From: Microbacterium enclense
GTDB taxonomy: Bacteria > Actinomycetota > Actinomycetes > Actinomycetales > Microbacteriaceae
Direction: 5' to 3'
DNA length: 64,000 bases
Assembly (NCBI GenBank): GCA_038182865.1
Contig: CP116226.1
Span: forward strand, 1,116,001 to 1,180,000
Below, one piece after another: positions 17,051 through 25,379 of this stretch (within the stretch, counting starts at the first letter, position 1; the number at the start of each line of letters is the position of its first letter). Made by a program: the position numbers and the translations under genes. The notes beneath the pieces were generated by a model, which saw only the letters and a list, made by a program, of their open reading frames with translations, ran no database searches and was not told the origin of the DNA.

Positions 17051-18129
17051 CGCGCAGCCCCCTTCGTGAGCACGGCGTACGCGACCGCGTCGACATTGGC
17101 CGCTGTGTCGTCGAGCACGAGACCCGCGCGTCCGTTCGTGCGGTCGAGCATCATCGCCGAGGTGAAACCCCCGGTGGCGCCGTTGTGGAAGGTGATCGGG
17201 GTCCCGTCGACGTCGAGTGTGAACCAGAACCACCCGATCGGGCCCGAGGACGTCTCGTGCCGTGGGTCCATCGCGGACGCACCCGGCGCGGTCCCCTCCA
17301 GCAGCGCCCGCAGGAAGAGGGTCATGTCGTGGGCCGTCGAGCGTACGCCGCCCGCGGGTGCGTGGCCCCCGATCGCCCACTGATCCTGCACCACGCCGCG
17401 GGCGCTGTAGCCGCGGGTGTCGATCGGCCGCAGCTCGTCGGCGGTGAGCGGCAGGGTCGACTCGGTCATCCCGAGCGGTTCGAACAAGCGCGTCGTGAGG
17501 AGCGTCGGGTAGTCCATACCGGCGCAGCGGGCGACGGCCTGCCCGAGCAGCGCCGTGCCCAGGTTCGAGTACTCGAAGACCCCGCGTTCGCCGACCTGCT
17601 CGGTGCGGGCGAGGGCGATCATCTCGTCGGCGGTGATCACGTAGGGGTTCTTCCCCCGCAGAGTGCGCACGAGTGTATCGCCCTGGAACGCGGGGTCGCT
17701 GAGCAGGCGAGGAACACCGGACAGGTGGGTGGCGAGATCGTCGAGCCGCACCGCACCGATCGCGCTGCCGGCGAGCTCGGGCAGGCAGACCTCGAGCCGA
17801 TCGTCGGCGGAGACCTCACCGCGCTCGATGGCATCCTGGAACAGCAGGCCCGTCATGGTCTTGGTCGCCGACCCGATCTCGAACGGCGCGTGCTCGTCCA
17901 CCCCGAACCCGGCGAAGCGTGTGCGATCGCCGTCGATCGACACGACGACCGCGTGGTGCCGCTGCCCCGCGGCCAGGAGGTCGTCGCGCACGGCCGCCGC
18001 GAGCGTGGCGTCTCCGGTCACCCGGTCGGAGAGGGCCGGGGGTCGCGGCATGGCCAGCAGGCCGACCGCGAGCGTGAGGAGCGGCGCCACCGCCATCGCC
18101 ACGGCCGTCAACAGTCGTCGTCGTGTCAT
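17047..18129 (-). CDS. exported serine hydrolase, beta-lactamase / class C PBP-like
   Basis: The 360-residue protein has a signal sequence or signal anchor (MTRRRLLTAVAMAVAPLLTL) and a class C beta-lactamase fold domain. The active-site SXXK is SATK (Ser87, Lys90), the YXN motif is YSN (near residue 188), and the third box is HNG where HTG or KTG is usual. It may be a D,D-peptidase, an esterase or an amidase; a true beta-lactamase is less likely. ATG 18129 is chosen because it begins the signal peptide and has GAGG 8 nt upstream, although the frame is open to 18231. It is coupled to the small membrane protein downstream. Confidence 0.85.
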   Translation of the reverse strand: MTRRRLLTAVAMAVAPLLTLAVGLLAMPRPPALSDRVTGDATLAAAVRDDLLAAGQRHHAVVVSIDGDRTRFAGFGVDEHAPFEIGSATKTMTGLLFQDAIERGEVSADDRLEVCLPELAGSAIGAVRLDDLATHLSGVPRLLSDPAFQGDTLVRTLRGKNPYVITADEMIALARTEQVGERGVFEYSNLGTALLGQAVARCAGMDYPTLLTTRLFEPLGMTESTLPLTADELRPIDTRGYSARGVVQDQWAIGGHAPAGGVRSTAHDMTLFLRALLEGTAPGASAMDPRHETSSGPIGWFWFTLDVDGTPITFHNGATGGFTSAMMLDRTNGRAGLVLDDTAANVDAVAYAVLTKGAAR

Positions 18130-18274
18130 GGTTCCAGCCTCGGGGGCGGTGCCGTCCTCTGCCAGGGTCGCGGTGTCACGACGCGGCATGACATGTGTCA
18201 CGGTTCCCGGGGCTTCGCCGGGCTCAGCCACCCGCGCCGCGCCCGCCTCGCGCCGAGCCAGGTCGCTCGCGACC

Positions 18275-18303
18275 CCGGTCCCTGAGCCCCTCGAAGGGAC
18301 CGG
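18275..18303. repeat. palindromic intergenic repeat / terminator
   Basis: CCGGTCCCT (18275-18283) and AGGGACCGG (18295-18303) form a perfect 9-bp stem around the 11-nt loop gagcccctcga. It lies 13 nt after the histidine kinase stop (minus strand), so it can serve as that operon's terminator. The loop and inner stem resemble a dispersed palindrome I recall from Microbacteriaceae genomes (CCCTGAGC...TCGAAGGG). Only one copy is seen in this window. Confidence 0.55.
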
Positions 18304-18315
18304 AACCCACCCCGC

Positions 18316-19758
18316 TCAGCCCGGCAGCCGGACCTCGAACACCGTCCGCCCCGGCACGCTCTCGACGGAGATCGAGCCGCCGTGCGCCGTGGTGATCGCC
18401 TCCGCGATCGACAGTCCCAGCCCCGTGCTCCCGGCATCCCGGTTGCGCGAGTCGTCACCGCGGGCGAAGCGGTCGAACAGCCGCTCGGTCACAGCCGGGT
18501 CGATTCCCGGACCGGTGTCGCTCACGCGCAGGACGGCGTCGGCCCCCTCGCGTGCGAGCGACAGCGTGACCGTCGTCCCCGCCGGTGTGTGCGTCTGGGC
18601 GTTGCGCAGCAGATTCGCGACGACCTGTCGCAGGCGGTTCTCGTCGCCGGTCACCGAGATGAGGTCGTCGGTGACGTCGAGGCGCCATTCGTGCGTGGCA
18701 TCCGCCGCGTGGGCATCGCTCACCGCGTCGACGGCGAGCAGCGTCAGCTCGACCTCGTCGCGGCGGAGCGGCTGCCCGGCATCCAGCCGTGCGAGCAGGA
18801 GCAGATCATCGACGAGCGATGCCATGCGTCGCGCCTCCGACTCGATCCGGTCGAAGGAGCGGGCCTGGGTGGGCGTCATCGGCGCGTCCTCGCCGAGCGA
18901 GAGCTGCGCGTACCCGCGGATGCTCGCCAACGGCGTGCGGAGCTCGTGGCTGGCATCCGCGATGAAACGCCGGAGCTGCTCTTCGCTGTGATGCCGCGCG
19001 GCGAGGGAGGACTGCACGTGTCCGAGCAGATCGTTGAGCGAGGCGCCCACCCGTCCCACTTCGGTGTCGACATCGGTGTCGGTGGGCCCCACACGATCGG
19101 GGATGTCGACGGCTCCGGCGCTGAGGGACAGCGTCGACACGCGCTGCGCGACGTCGGCCACACGGTCGAGGGGGCGAAGGCTCCGACGCACGAGGAGCGA
19201 CAGCCCGAGCACCGCGACGACGAGCGTGACGGCCGAGACGGCGACGAGGATCGCCGTCAGCGCGGAGGTCGTCGCGGTCACGTCGGCCTGCGAGATCCCG
19301 GCGAAGACGGTCGTGCCGTCGTCGACCGCCGCCGCGACCCGGAACGCGCCCAGGTCCCCGCCGAGATCCACCCCGGTCGGCGAGCGGTCGGTCGGCACGG
19401 CCGACCGCAACAGGGCGACCTGCTCGTCGGTCAGCGTCACCTGGGTTCCGTCGGCGCGCGTGTACCCGGAAGTCGCCACCGTCCCGTCCGAGCGAATGAT
19501 CGCCTGGAGGGTCCCGACGCGCGGCGCCGGGCTTCCGGCATCCCTCCCCGGGGGACGATCGTCGCTCCCGTGGTTGCTGAAGGCGTCACGACCGATGGCG
19601 AAGGACAACCCCTCGCGCACCTGCTGGTCCAGTCGGTCGAGCGTGAACGAACGCAGGGCGAGGATCGTGGCGATGCTCATCACGATGAAGGCCAGCAGGA
19701 CGAGCGCGCTCGTGCCGACCACGAGTCGGCGCCGGAGGGTCCACCGACGGCGGGTCAT
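18316..19758 (-). CDS. sensor histidine kinase (two-component system)
   Basis: The 480-residue kinase has two transmembrane helices (residues ~12-36 and 165-190) around a ~130-residue extracytoplasmic sensor domain. A HAMP linker follows, then the HisKA box FIADASHELRTPLAS with phospho-acceptor His271, and an HATPase domain with N-box LLRNAQTHT and G-boxes DTGPGID and GLGLSI. It overlaps the response regulator stop by 4 nt (ATGA). The divergent MacB-like ABC exporter is the probable target, so the sensor likely detects an envelope stress or a toxic compound. Confidence 0.95.
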   Translation of the reverse strand: MTRRRWTLRRRLVVGTSALVLLAFIVMSIATILALRSFTLDRLDQQVREGLSFAIGRDAFSNHGSDDRPPGRDAGSPAPRVGTLQAIIRSDGTVATSGYTRADGTQVTLTDEQVALLRSAVPTDRSPTGVDLGGDLGAFRVAAAVDDGTTVFAGISQADVTATTSALTAILVAVSAVTLVVAVLGLSLLVRRSLRPLDRVADVAQRVSTLSLSAGAVDIPDRVGPTDTDVDTEVGRVGASLNDLLGHVQSSLAARHHSEEQLRRFIADASHELRTPLASIRGYAQLSLGEDAPMTPTQARSFDRIESEARRMASLVDDLLLLARLDAGQPLRRDEVELTLLAVDAVSDAHAADATHEWRLDVTDDLISVTGDENRLRQVVANLLRNAQTHTPAGTTVTLSLAREGADAVLRVSDTGPGIDPAVTERLFDRFARGDDSRNRDAGSTGLGLSIAEAITTAHGGSISVESVPGRTVFEVRLPG

Positions 19759-20489
19759 GGCGTCTTGATCGTGTAACCGACGCCGCGCACCGTGTGCAGC
19801 AGCGGCTCACCGAGCGTGTCGATCTTCTTTCGCAGGTACGAGATGTAGATCTCGACCACGCTGCCGTTGCCGCCGAAGTCGTAGCTCCATACCTGGTCGA
19901 GGATCTGCGCCTTGCTGAGCACGCGACGCGGGTTCTGCATGAGGTAGCGGAGAAGCTCGAACTCCTTCGCGGTGAGCTTGATCGGGATGCCGCCGCGCTC
20001 GACCTCGTACGACTCCTCATCGAGCGTGAGATCGCCGACGCGCAGGCGCGGGTCGGCGTCGGCCACGGCCGCGACGTGACGGCGTGCCATTCCCCGCAGC
20101 CGCACGACGACCTCCTCGAGGTTGAACGGCTTCGTGACGTAGTCATCGGCCCCGGCCGAGATTCCGGCGATGCGGTCCTCCACCGCGTCCTTCGCCGTCA
20201 GGAACAGCACGGGAGCGTCGTTGCCGGCCGTCCGGATGCGGGTGAGCAGCTCCATCCCGTCGACGCCGGGCATCATGATGTCGAGCACGAGCAGGTCGGG
20301 CGCGAACTCGCGGATGACGCCCAGCGCCTCCTGTCCGTTCGCGGCGGTGCGCGCGTCCCACCCCTCGTTCTCGAGGGCCATGCGCAAGAGGTCGCTGAGG
20401 TTGGCCTCGTCGTCCACGACGAGGACGCGGACCGGCGAGCCGTCGGGACGGGTGAGGGGTGCGGGGCGGGATGCCATAGGAGCCAGCAT
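19755..20489 (-). CDS. OmpR/PhoB-type response regulator
   Basis: The 244-residue protein has a receiver domain (acid pocket VDDE, phospho-acceptor Asp70 in LLVLDIMMPG, Thr in FLTAKD, Lys in YVTKPF) and a C-terminal winged helix (residues ~148-242; LTAKEFELLRYLMQNP, VVEIYISYLRKKI, VRGVGYTI). This is the OmpR family, which binds tandem direct repeats about 11 bp apart; exactly such a pair lies at 20538-20557. ATG 20489 is chosen over the in-frame ATG at 20477 because GGGAGAGGG sits just upstream. It is the first gene of the two-component operon. Confidence 0.95.
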   Translation of the reverse strand: MLAPMASRPAPLTRPDGSPVRVLVVDDEANLSDLLRMALENEGWDARTAANGQEALGVIREFAPDLLVLDIMMPGVDGMELLTRIRTAGNDAPVLFLTAKDAVEDRIAGISAGADDYVTKPFNLEEVVVRLRGMARRHVAAVADADPRLRVGDLTLDEESYEVERGGIPIKLTAKEFELLRYLMQNPRRVLSKAQILDQVWSYDFGGNGSVVEIYISYLRKKIDTLGEPLLHTVRGVGYTIKTP

Positions 20490-20494
20490 GCCCT

Positions 20495-20505
20495 CTCCCT
20501 CACCC
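20495..20505 (-). promoter_or_regulatory. third copy of the TGAGGGAG element, before the response regulator gene
   Basis: Read on the minus strand this is GGGTGAGGGAG, matching 9 of the 11 bases of the direct repeats on the other side of the divergent region. It overlaps the Shine-Dalgarno of the response regulator gene, so the match could be partly coincidental. If real, it would allow autoregulation. Confidence 0.3.
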
Positions 20506-20537
20506 CCGCGTCACGGGACATACACGCTTCATAGGAA

Positions 20538-20572
20538 CGGTGAGGGAGCGGTGAGGGTGCCGTTTCTACCGT
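20538..20572 (+). promoter_or_regulatory. tandem-repeat operator and promoter of the MacB-like exporter
   Basis: CGGTGAGGG occurs at 20538-20546 and again at 20549-20557, exactly 11 bp apart, and ends 9 bp before a -10 box (TACCGT, 20567-20572). This is the geometry of an OmpR/PhoB activator site replacing the -35 box. The next gene begins at 20611 behind GAGAGGAGAA. Confidence 0.55.
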
Positions 20573-20610
20573 CGGCTGAACGGCCGCACCCCGCGTCCGA
20601 GAGGAGAAGC

Positions 20611-22077
20611 ATGTACGGCACCTACCTGCGGCGCGAACTCGCCGGCCGCACCAAACAGACCGTGATCGTCGCGGTCGGACTCGCGATCGCCATCGCGCTC
20701 GTCATCGTCGTCAACGCCCTCGCGGCGGGCGTGCGCGACGCGCAGTCGCAGGCGCTGTCGTCGGTCTACGGCGTGGGCACCGATCTGACCGTCACGGGCG
20801 CACAGACCCAGCCCGGCGAGGGCGGCGGCGGACCGCGCTTCGACTTCGGAGCCGACGACGGAGCGACCACCGACGGCACGACCACACTCAACCAGTCGCG
20901 CCTCACGACCGACATGATGCGCGGCACCCTCGACGCCTCCGCCGTCGCGACGGTGGCCGGACTCGACGGGGTCTCGGCCGCGACCGGGGCGCTCGCTCTG
21001 ACGAACACGTCGTTCTCGGGGGAGATCCCCGACTTCGACGCGCAGTCCGGCAGCGACGGTGCCCCGCAGATGGGCCAGCCCCCGGCGGGAGGACCGAACG
21101 GCGACGGCGGAAGCGCCTTCGGCATCGACTCGTTCAGCGTCCTCGGCGTCGACCCGTCGGCATCCGCCGGCCCGCTCTCCTCCGTCACGGTCTCGGACGG
21201 ACGCGCTCTGGCCGCGTCCGACGCGGGAACCGATGTCGCCGTGGTCGACGCCACCTACGCCGCGAGCGCCGGACTCTCCGTGGGCGGCACCGTCGATGTC
21301 GGCGGCACCGCGATGCAGATCATCGGGATGGTCTCATCGGCGTCGGCCGACGCCGACACCGCCGCCAACGTGTACCTCCCGCTCGACGTCGCACAGACCC
21401 TCGCCGGAGCGGGAGACGTCGTGTCGACCGTCTACGTGCAGGCAGATTCCGCGGATGCCATCGACGCGGTGCAGGGCGAGATCTCGGCCGCGCTCCCCGA
21501 CGCCACCGTCAGCTCGCAGTCCGAGCTCGCCTCGACCGTCTCGGGGTCGCTCTCGAGCGCATCGGCGATGATCTCGAACCTCGGGACATGGCTGTCGATC
21601 GTCGTGCTCCTCGTGGCGCTCGCCCTCGCCGTCCTTTTCACGATCTCGGGTGTCGCACGACGCACGCGCGAGTTCGGCACGCTCAAGGCCATCGGCTGGT
21701 CCAACGGGCGCATCGTGCGACAGGTCGCGGGCGAGTCGCTCACCCAGGGACTCATCGGGGGCGCCGCCGGACTGATCCTCGGGCTCGGCGGCATCCTGCT
21801 CGTCAACGTCATCGGACCCACGATCTCGGTGTCGTCCTCGACCGCGCAGGGCGGACCCGGCGGCCAGGGCGGTCCCGGCATGGGCGGCCGAGGCATGGGC
21901 GGGTTCGGCCAAGCCGCCGCGCAGGCCACCGACATCGTGCTGAGTGCGCCCATCACCCCCGTCGTCGTCATCGCCGCGGTCGGCATCGCGGTGCTCGGCG
22001 GTGTGCTCGCCGGAGCGTTCGGCGGATGGCGCGCCGCCCGCCTCAGCCCCGCCGCCGCCCTCCGCTCGGTCGCGTGA
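20611..22077 (+). CDS. MacB/FtsX-like ABC transporter permease
   Basis: The 488-residue permease has the MacB layout: one N-terminal helix (residues ~15-42), a large extracytoplasmic domain, and three C-terminal helices. The conserved FtsX segment RTREFGTLKAIGWSNGRIVRQV lies after the second helix. An unusual Gly-rich loop (GGPGGQGGPGMGGRGMGGFG) joins the last two helices, and the N-terminal part of the extracellular domain is Asp/Gly-rich. The start has a strong Shine-Dalgarno (AGGAGAA). It pairs with the ATPase downstream and is probably switched on by the divergent two-component system. The exported substrate is unknown; antimicrobial peptides and lipoproteins are typical for the family. 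Confidence 0.9.
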   Translation: MYGTYLRRELAGRTKQTVIVAVGLAIAIALVIVVNALAAGVRDAQSQALSSVYGVGTDLTVTGAQTQPGEGGGGPRFDFGADDGATTDGTTTLNQSRLTTDMMRGTLDASAVATVAGLDGVSAATGALALTNTSFSGEIPDFDAQSGSDGAPQMGQPPAGGPNGDGGSAFGIDSFSVLGVDPSASAGPLSSVTVSDGRALAASDAGTDVAVVDATYAASAGLSVGGTVDVGGTAMQIIGMVSSASADADTAANVYLPLDVAQTLAGAGDVVSTVYVQADSADAIDAVQGEISAALPDATVSSQSELASTVSGSLSSASAMISNLGTWLSIVVLLVALALAVLFTISGVARRTREFGTLKAIGWSNGRIVRQVAGESLTQGLIGGAAGLILGLGGILLVNVIGPTISVSSSTAQGGPGGQGGPGMGGRGMGGFGQAAAQATDIVLSAPITPVVVIAAVGIAVLGGVLAGAFGGWRAARLSPAAALRSVA

Positions 22078-22102
22078 CCGGCATCCCTTCGAAGGAGACA
22101 CC

Positions 22103-22810
22103 ATGACCCTCATCACCCCCACAGACACCCGCACCGCCTACCGACTGACGGGCGTGACCCGCACCTATCGTCAACGCGAGCGGACCGTGCAGGCCCTCGC
22201 GGGCATCGACCTCGAGATCGCCGCGGGCGACTTCGTCACCATCCAGGGTCCCACCGGCGGTGGCAAGTCCACCCTGCTGCAGATGCTGGGCGCGCTGGAC
22301 CGCCCCACCGCCGGTGAGGTCGTGCTGGGCGACCTCGACGTCGCGCGCGCGTCGAACGCGGAGCTGGGGCGCGTCCGGGCGGCGGAGATCGGCTTCGTGT
22401 TCCAGGGGTTCAACCTCATCCCGACCCTGACGGCAGCCGAGAACGTCGACATGGGCCTGGAGCCGCTGGGACTGGACCGGCCGGAGCGGTTGCGCCGGAT
22501 CGCGGAAGCCCTCGTGCGGGTCGGGCTGTCCGATCGCCACGATCACCGCCCCGGTGAGCTGTCGGGCGGTCAACAGCAGCGCGTCGCGATCGCGCGAGCG
22601 ATCGCCAAGCAGCCGCGGGTGCTGCTCGCCGACGAGCCGACGGGCAACCTCGACGAGCGCATGCGCGACGAGATCCTCGACGTCCTCGAGACGCTGAACG
22701 CCGAGGGCCTGACGCTCGTCGTCGTGACGCACGATTCCGCGGTCGCCCGACGGGCACGCCGCCGCCTGCGCCTCGCGAACGGTCGGATCACCGACATCAC
22801 GCGCGGCTGA
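22103..22810 (+). CDS. MacB/LolD-like ABC transporter ATP-binding protein
   Basis: The 235-residue ATPase is complete, with Walker A GPTGGGKST, Q-loop FVFQGFNLIPTLTAAENV, signature LSGGQQQRVAIARA, Walker B VLLADEPTGNLD and switch His in VVTHD. It begins 25 nt after the permease gene with GAAGGAG as ribosome binding site. The AENV and GNLD features are typical of the MacB/LolD group, in agreement with its partner permease. Confidence 0.95.
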   Translation: MTLITPTDTRTAYRLTGVTRTYRQRERTVQALAGIDLEIAAGDFVTIQGPTGGGKSTLLQMLGALDRPTAGEVVLGDLDVARASNAELGRVRAAEIGFVFQGFNLIPTLTAAENVDMGLEPLGLDRPERLRRIAEALVRVGLSDRHDHRPGELSGGQQQRVAIARAIAKQPRVLLADEPTGNLDERMRDEILDVLETLNAEGLTLVVVTHDSAVARRARRRLRLANGRITDITRG

Positions 22811-23077
22811 GGCCGCACGCCCCGGCCCTCGTCACGAGCGGAGGGCCAGGGCGGCGCCCCCGGCTACCTCTCTCCGCACGCCCCGCCCTCCCTCTGTCAC
22901 ATCGCGCGATCCCCCCTGACGAGCGAAGGCCCGGGGACAAGGGCAGGACTACCCCGAGGCATCCGCCCTCCGCTCGTCCCCCCTCCCTCCGTCACGCCCC
23001 GCGCGGCACCCCGTCAAGGGCCGCCGACCCCGCCCACCGCGCCCCTAGAGTCGAACCACGTCGACCGGAGGGATGCC
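22811..23077. other. intergenic region with a terminator hairpin and C-rich repeats
   Basis: No gene is seen in these 267 bases. GGCCCTC (22824-22830) and GAGGGCC (22841-22847) form a hairpin just after the ABC ATPase gene, a likely terminator. Beyond it the plus strand is C-rich, with two imperfect copies of CCTCCCTCYGTCAC (near 22888 and 22983). The last 10 bases before 23078 hold the Shine-Dalgarno GGAGGG. Confidence 0.5.
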
Positions 23078-23620
23078 ATGGCCGCCCGCAACACCCGCCT
23101 CATGCACTGCACGCCCGACGATCTCTTCGCGGTCCTCTCCGACGGGTGGCTCTACCCCGTCTGGGTCGTGGGAGCCGCGCGCATGCGCGACGTGGACGAG
23201 GAGTGGCCGAAGGAGGGCTCCCGCATCCACCACTCCCTCGGCGTCTGGCCCGTGATGATCCACGACCAGACCGAGCTCGTCGAGTGGGATCCGCCGAGGC
23301 GGCTACGGTTGCGTCCCGAAGCCGGCATCCTGGGTCGAGGAGTCATCCGCATCGACGTGCGCCCGCACGGCGACAAGATCGCGGTGACGATCGTCGAGGA
23401 GCCCGTGTCGGGTGCGGCTTCGGTGCTGCCCTCCCTGCTGTGGAGGCCCCTGCTCGTCGCCCGTAACCACGAGTGCCTCAACCGTCTCGCGTTCCTCGCC
23501 GAGGGCCGGCGCGCGGAGCGGGAAGCACGGGAGCTCGACCATCGCACCGAGACGCCCGACCCCGAAGAGGGGACTCCCTCTCCTCAGGCGCAGGAAGACG
23601 TGCGCGAAGCCGGCATCTGA
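23078..23620 (+). CDS. SRPBCC family protein
   Basis: The 180-residue protein looks like a START-like SRPBCC/polyketide-cyclase fold. The N-terminus (TPDDLFAVLSDGWLYPVWVVGA) matches the first helix and strand, followed by HHSLGVWPVMIHDQT and strands up to IVEEP. The C-terminal ~45 residues are charged and probably disordered. The GGAGGG ribosome site supports ATG 23078. Members bind hydrophobic ligands. The FAD dehydrogenase 69 nt downstream may be co-transcribed, but no shared pathway can be named. Confidence 0.75.
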   Translation: MAARNTRLMHCTPDDLFAVLSDGWLYPVWVVGAARMRDVDEEWPKEGSRIHHSLGVWPVMIHDQTELVEWDPPRRLRLRPEAGILGRGVIRIDVRPHGDKIAVTIVEEPVSGAASVLPSLLWRPLLVARNHECLNRLAFLAEGRRAEREARELDHRTETPDPEEGTPSPQAQEDVREAGI

Positions 23621-23689
23621 CCCGCCGTCCGCCGGAGGGGAGAGAATTCCAGAGAGCGCGTCGACGCCGAGGCGCGGAACGGGGAGCGC

Positions 23690-25366
23690 ATGGATGCCGA
23701 CGTCATCGTCATCGGAGCGGGCCTGGCCGGTCTCGTCGCGAGCGTCGAGCTCGTCCGTGCGGGCAAGAGCGTGCTCATCGTGGACCAAGAGAACGCGGCG
23801 AACCTCGGCGGCCAGGCGTACTGGTCGTTCGGCGGGATCTTCCTCGTCGACTCCCCCATGCAACGCCGGCTCGGGGTGAGGGACTCCTTCGACCTCGCCT
23901 GGCAGGACTGGCAGGGATCGGCCGGATGGGACCGTCTCGACGGCGAGCACCCCGAGGACGAGTGGGCGCAGAAGTGGGGCCGTGCCTATGTCGAGTTCGC
24001 CACCGACGAGAAGCGCTCCTGGCTCCAGGAGCAGGGCGTGCGCTTCACCCCGGTCGTCGGCTGGGCCGAGCGAGGCTCCCTGTCGGCGGGCGGGCATGGC
24101 AACTCCGTCCCCCGCTTCCACGTGCCGTGGGGAACAGGCACAGGGATCTCCGAGCCCTTCGCCGACCGGGCTCGCGCGGCCGCCGATGCCGGGCGGATCG
24201 TCTTCCGCTTCCGTCACCGCGTCGACGGCCTGACGTTCACGGACGGCCGGGTCACCGGCATCCATGGTTCCGTCCTCGCCCCGGACGACTCCCCGCGGGG
24301 TGTCTCGTCGTCGCGCGACGAGGTATCGACGTTCGACCTGTCGGCGCAGGCGGTCGTGATCGCCACCGGCGGCATCGGCGGAGATCATGACCGCGTGCGC
24401 GCGTGGTGGCCGGAACGTTTGGGAACCCCGCCGAAGAAGATGGTGACGGGGGTGCCGGCGCACGTCGACGGGCGCATGCTCGACATCGCGGCGACCCAGG
24501 GCGTGCGGCTCGTGAATCGCGACCGCATGTGGCACTACACGGAGGGCGTGCAGAACTGGGACCCGGTGTGGCCCGGGCACGCGATCCGCATCCTCCCCGG
24601 ACCGTCGTCCCTGTGGCTGGACGCGCGCGGCCGCCGGCTCCCCGCACCCGGCCTCCCGGGGTACGACACCCTCGGCACCCTGCGGCTCCTGCGGACGACG
24701 CCCGACCTCGCCGACTACGACTACTCATGGTTCGTGCTCGATCAGACGATCATCAAGAAGGAGTTCGCCCTCTCCGGCTCGGAGCAGAACCCCGACATCA
24801 CGAACCGCGACCGCCCGCTGCTTCTGCGGAGCAGGCTCGGGCGATCGGCACCGGGCCCGGTGGAGGCCTTCAAGACGCGGGGCGCCGACTTCGTCGTGGC
24901 CGACACCCTCGACCAGCTCGTGCGCGGCATGAACGATCTCACCGGTGACGACCTCCTCGACGAGACGGCCGTTCGGGAGCAGATCGAGGCGCGAGATCGC
25001 GAGCTGGTGAACCCGTACTCGAAGGATGTGCAGGCGATGGGGATCCGCAACAGCCGCCGGTTCCTCGGCGACCGGATCTTCCGCACCGCGAAACCGCACG
25101 CCCTGCTCGATCCCGCCCACGGTCCGCTGATCGCGGTGCGGCTGTGGATCGTCACGCGCAAGTCGCTCGGCGGCATCCAGACCGATCTGCAGGGCCGCGC
25201 GCTCGACGACGAAGGCCGCCCGATCGAGGGCCTCTACGCCGCGGGCGAGGCGGCGGGATTCGGCGGCGGAGGCGCCCACGGGTACAACGCGCTGGAGGGG
25301 ACGTTCCTGGGCGGGTGTCTCTTCACCGGGCGCACGGTCGGCCGCGCGATCGCCGCGGCGCTCTGA
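23690..25366 (+). CDS. FAD-binding dehydrogenase (fumarate reductase/KstD superfamily)
   Basis: The 558-residue flavoprotein starts with the dinucleotide motif VIVIGAGLAGLVASVEL, then NLGGQAYWSFGGIF, and ends with the second FAD segment GLYAAGEAAGFGGGGAHGYNALEGT. It belongs to the group often annotated as FAD-binding dehydrogenase, related to ketosteroid dehydrogenases and flavin-linked fumarate reductases. It has no signal peptide. The substrate is unknown; no steroid-degradation genes are near. The ATG at 23690 follows a weak ribosome site, and the start is otherwise well placed just before the flavin motif. Confidence 0.85.
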   Translation: MDADVIVIGAGLAGLVASVELVRAGKSVLIVDQENAANLGGQAYWSFGGIFLVDSPMQRRLGVRDSFDLAWQDWQGSAGWDRLDGEHPEDEWAQKWGRAYVEFATDEKRSWLQEQGVRFTPVVGWAERGSLSAGGHGNSVPRFHVPWGTGTGISEPFADRARAAADAGRIVFRFRHRVDGLTFTDGRVTGIHGSVLAPDDSPRGVSSSRDEVSTFDLSAQAVVIATGGIGGDHDRVRAWWPERLGTPPKKMVTGVPAHVDGRMLDIAATQGVRLVNRDRMWHYTEGVQNWDPVWPGHAIRILPGPSSLWLDARGRRLPAPGLPGYDTLGTLRLLRTTPDLADYDYSWFVLDQTIIKKEFALSGSEQNPDITNRDRPLLLRSRLGRSAPGPVEAFKTRGADFVVADTLDQLVRGMNDLTGDDLLDETAVREQIEARDRELVNPYSKDVQAMGIRNSRRFLGDRIFRTAKPHALLDPAHGPLIAVRLWIVTRKSLGGIQTDLQGRALDDEGRPIEGLYAAGEAAGFGGGGAHGYNALEGTFLGGCLFTGRTVGRAIAAAL

Positions 25367-25379
25367 CCCGGCCGCCCGT

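Noticed and set aside
16578..17096. Upstream extension of the glycosyltransferase frame
   Set aside because: The extra part overlaps the coupled membrane and hydrolase genes in another frame and is low-complexity; the ATG at 16577 has a ribosome site.
17047..18129. Serine hydrolase as an antibiotic-resistance beta-lactamase
   Set aside because: SATK and YSN fit the wider class C/PBP group, the third box is HNG, and the context is a membrane and wall-polymer set, so a resistance role is not supported.
18189..18200. Inverted repeat TGACA-TG-TGTCA upstream of the serine hydrolase gene
   Set aside because: The arms are only 5 bp and no promoter could be placed around it with confidence, so it is not called an operator.
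22811..23077. C-rich imperfect repeats after the ABC ATPase gene as a regulatory RNA
   Set aside because: Repeats are short and imperfect, with no stable extended fold and no promoter; only the first hairpin is kept as a terminator.
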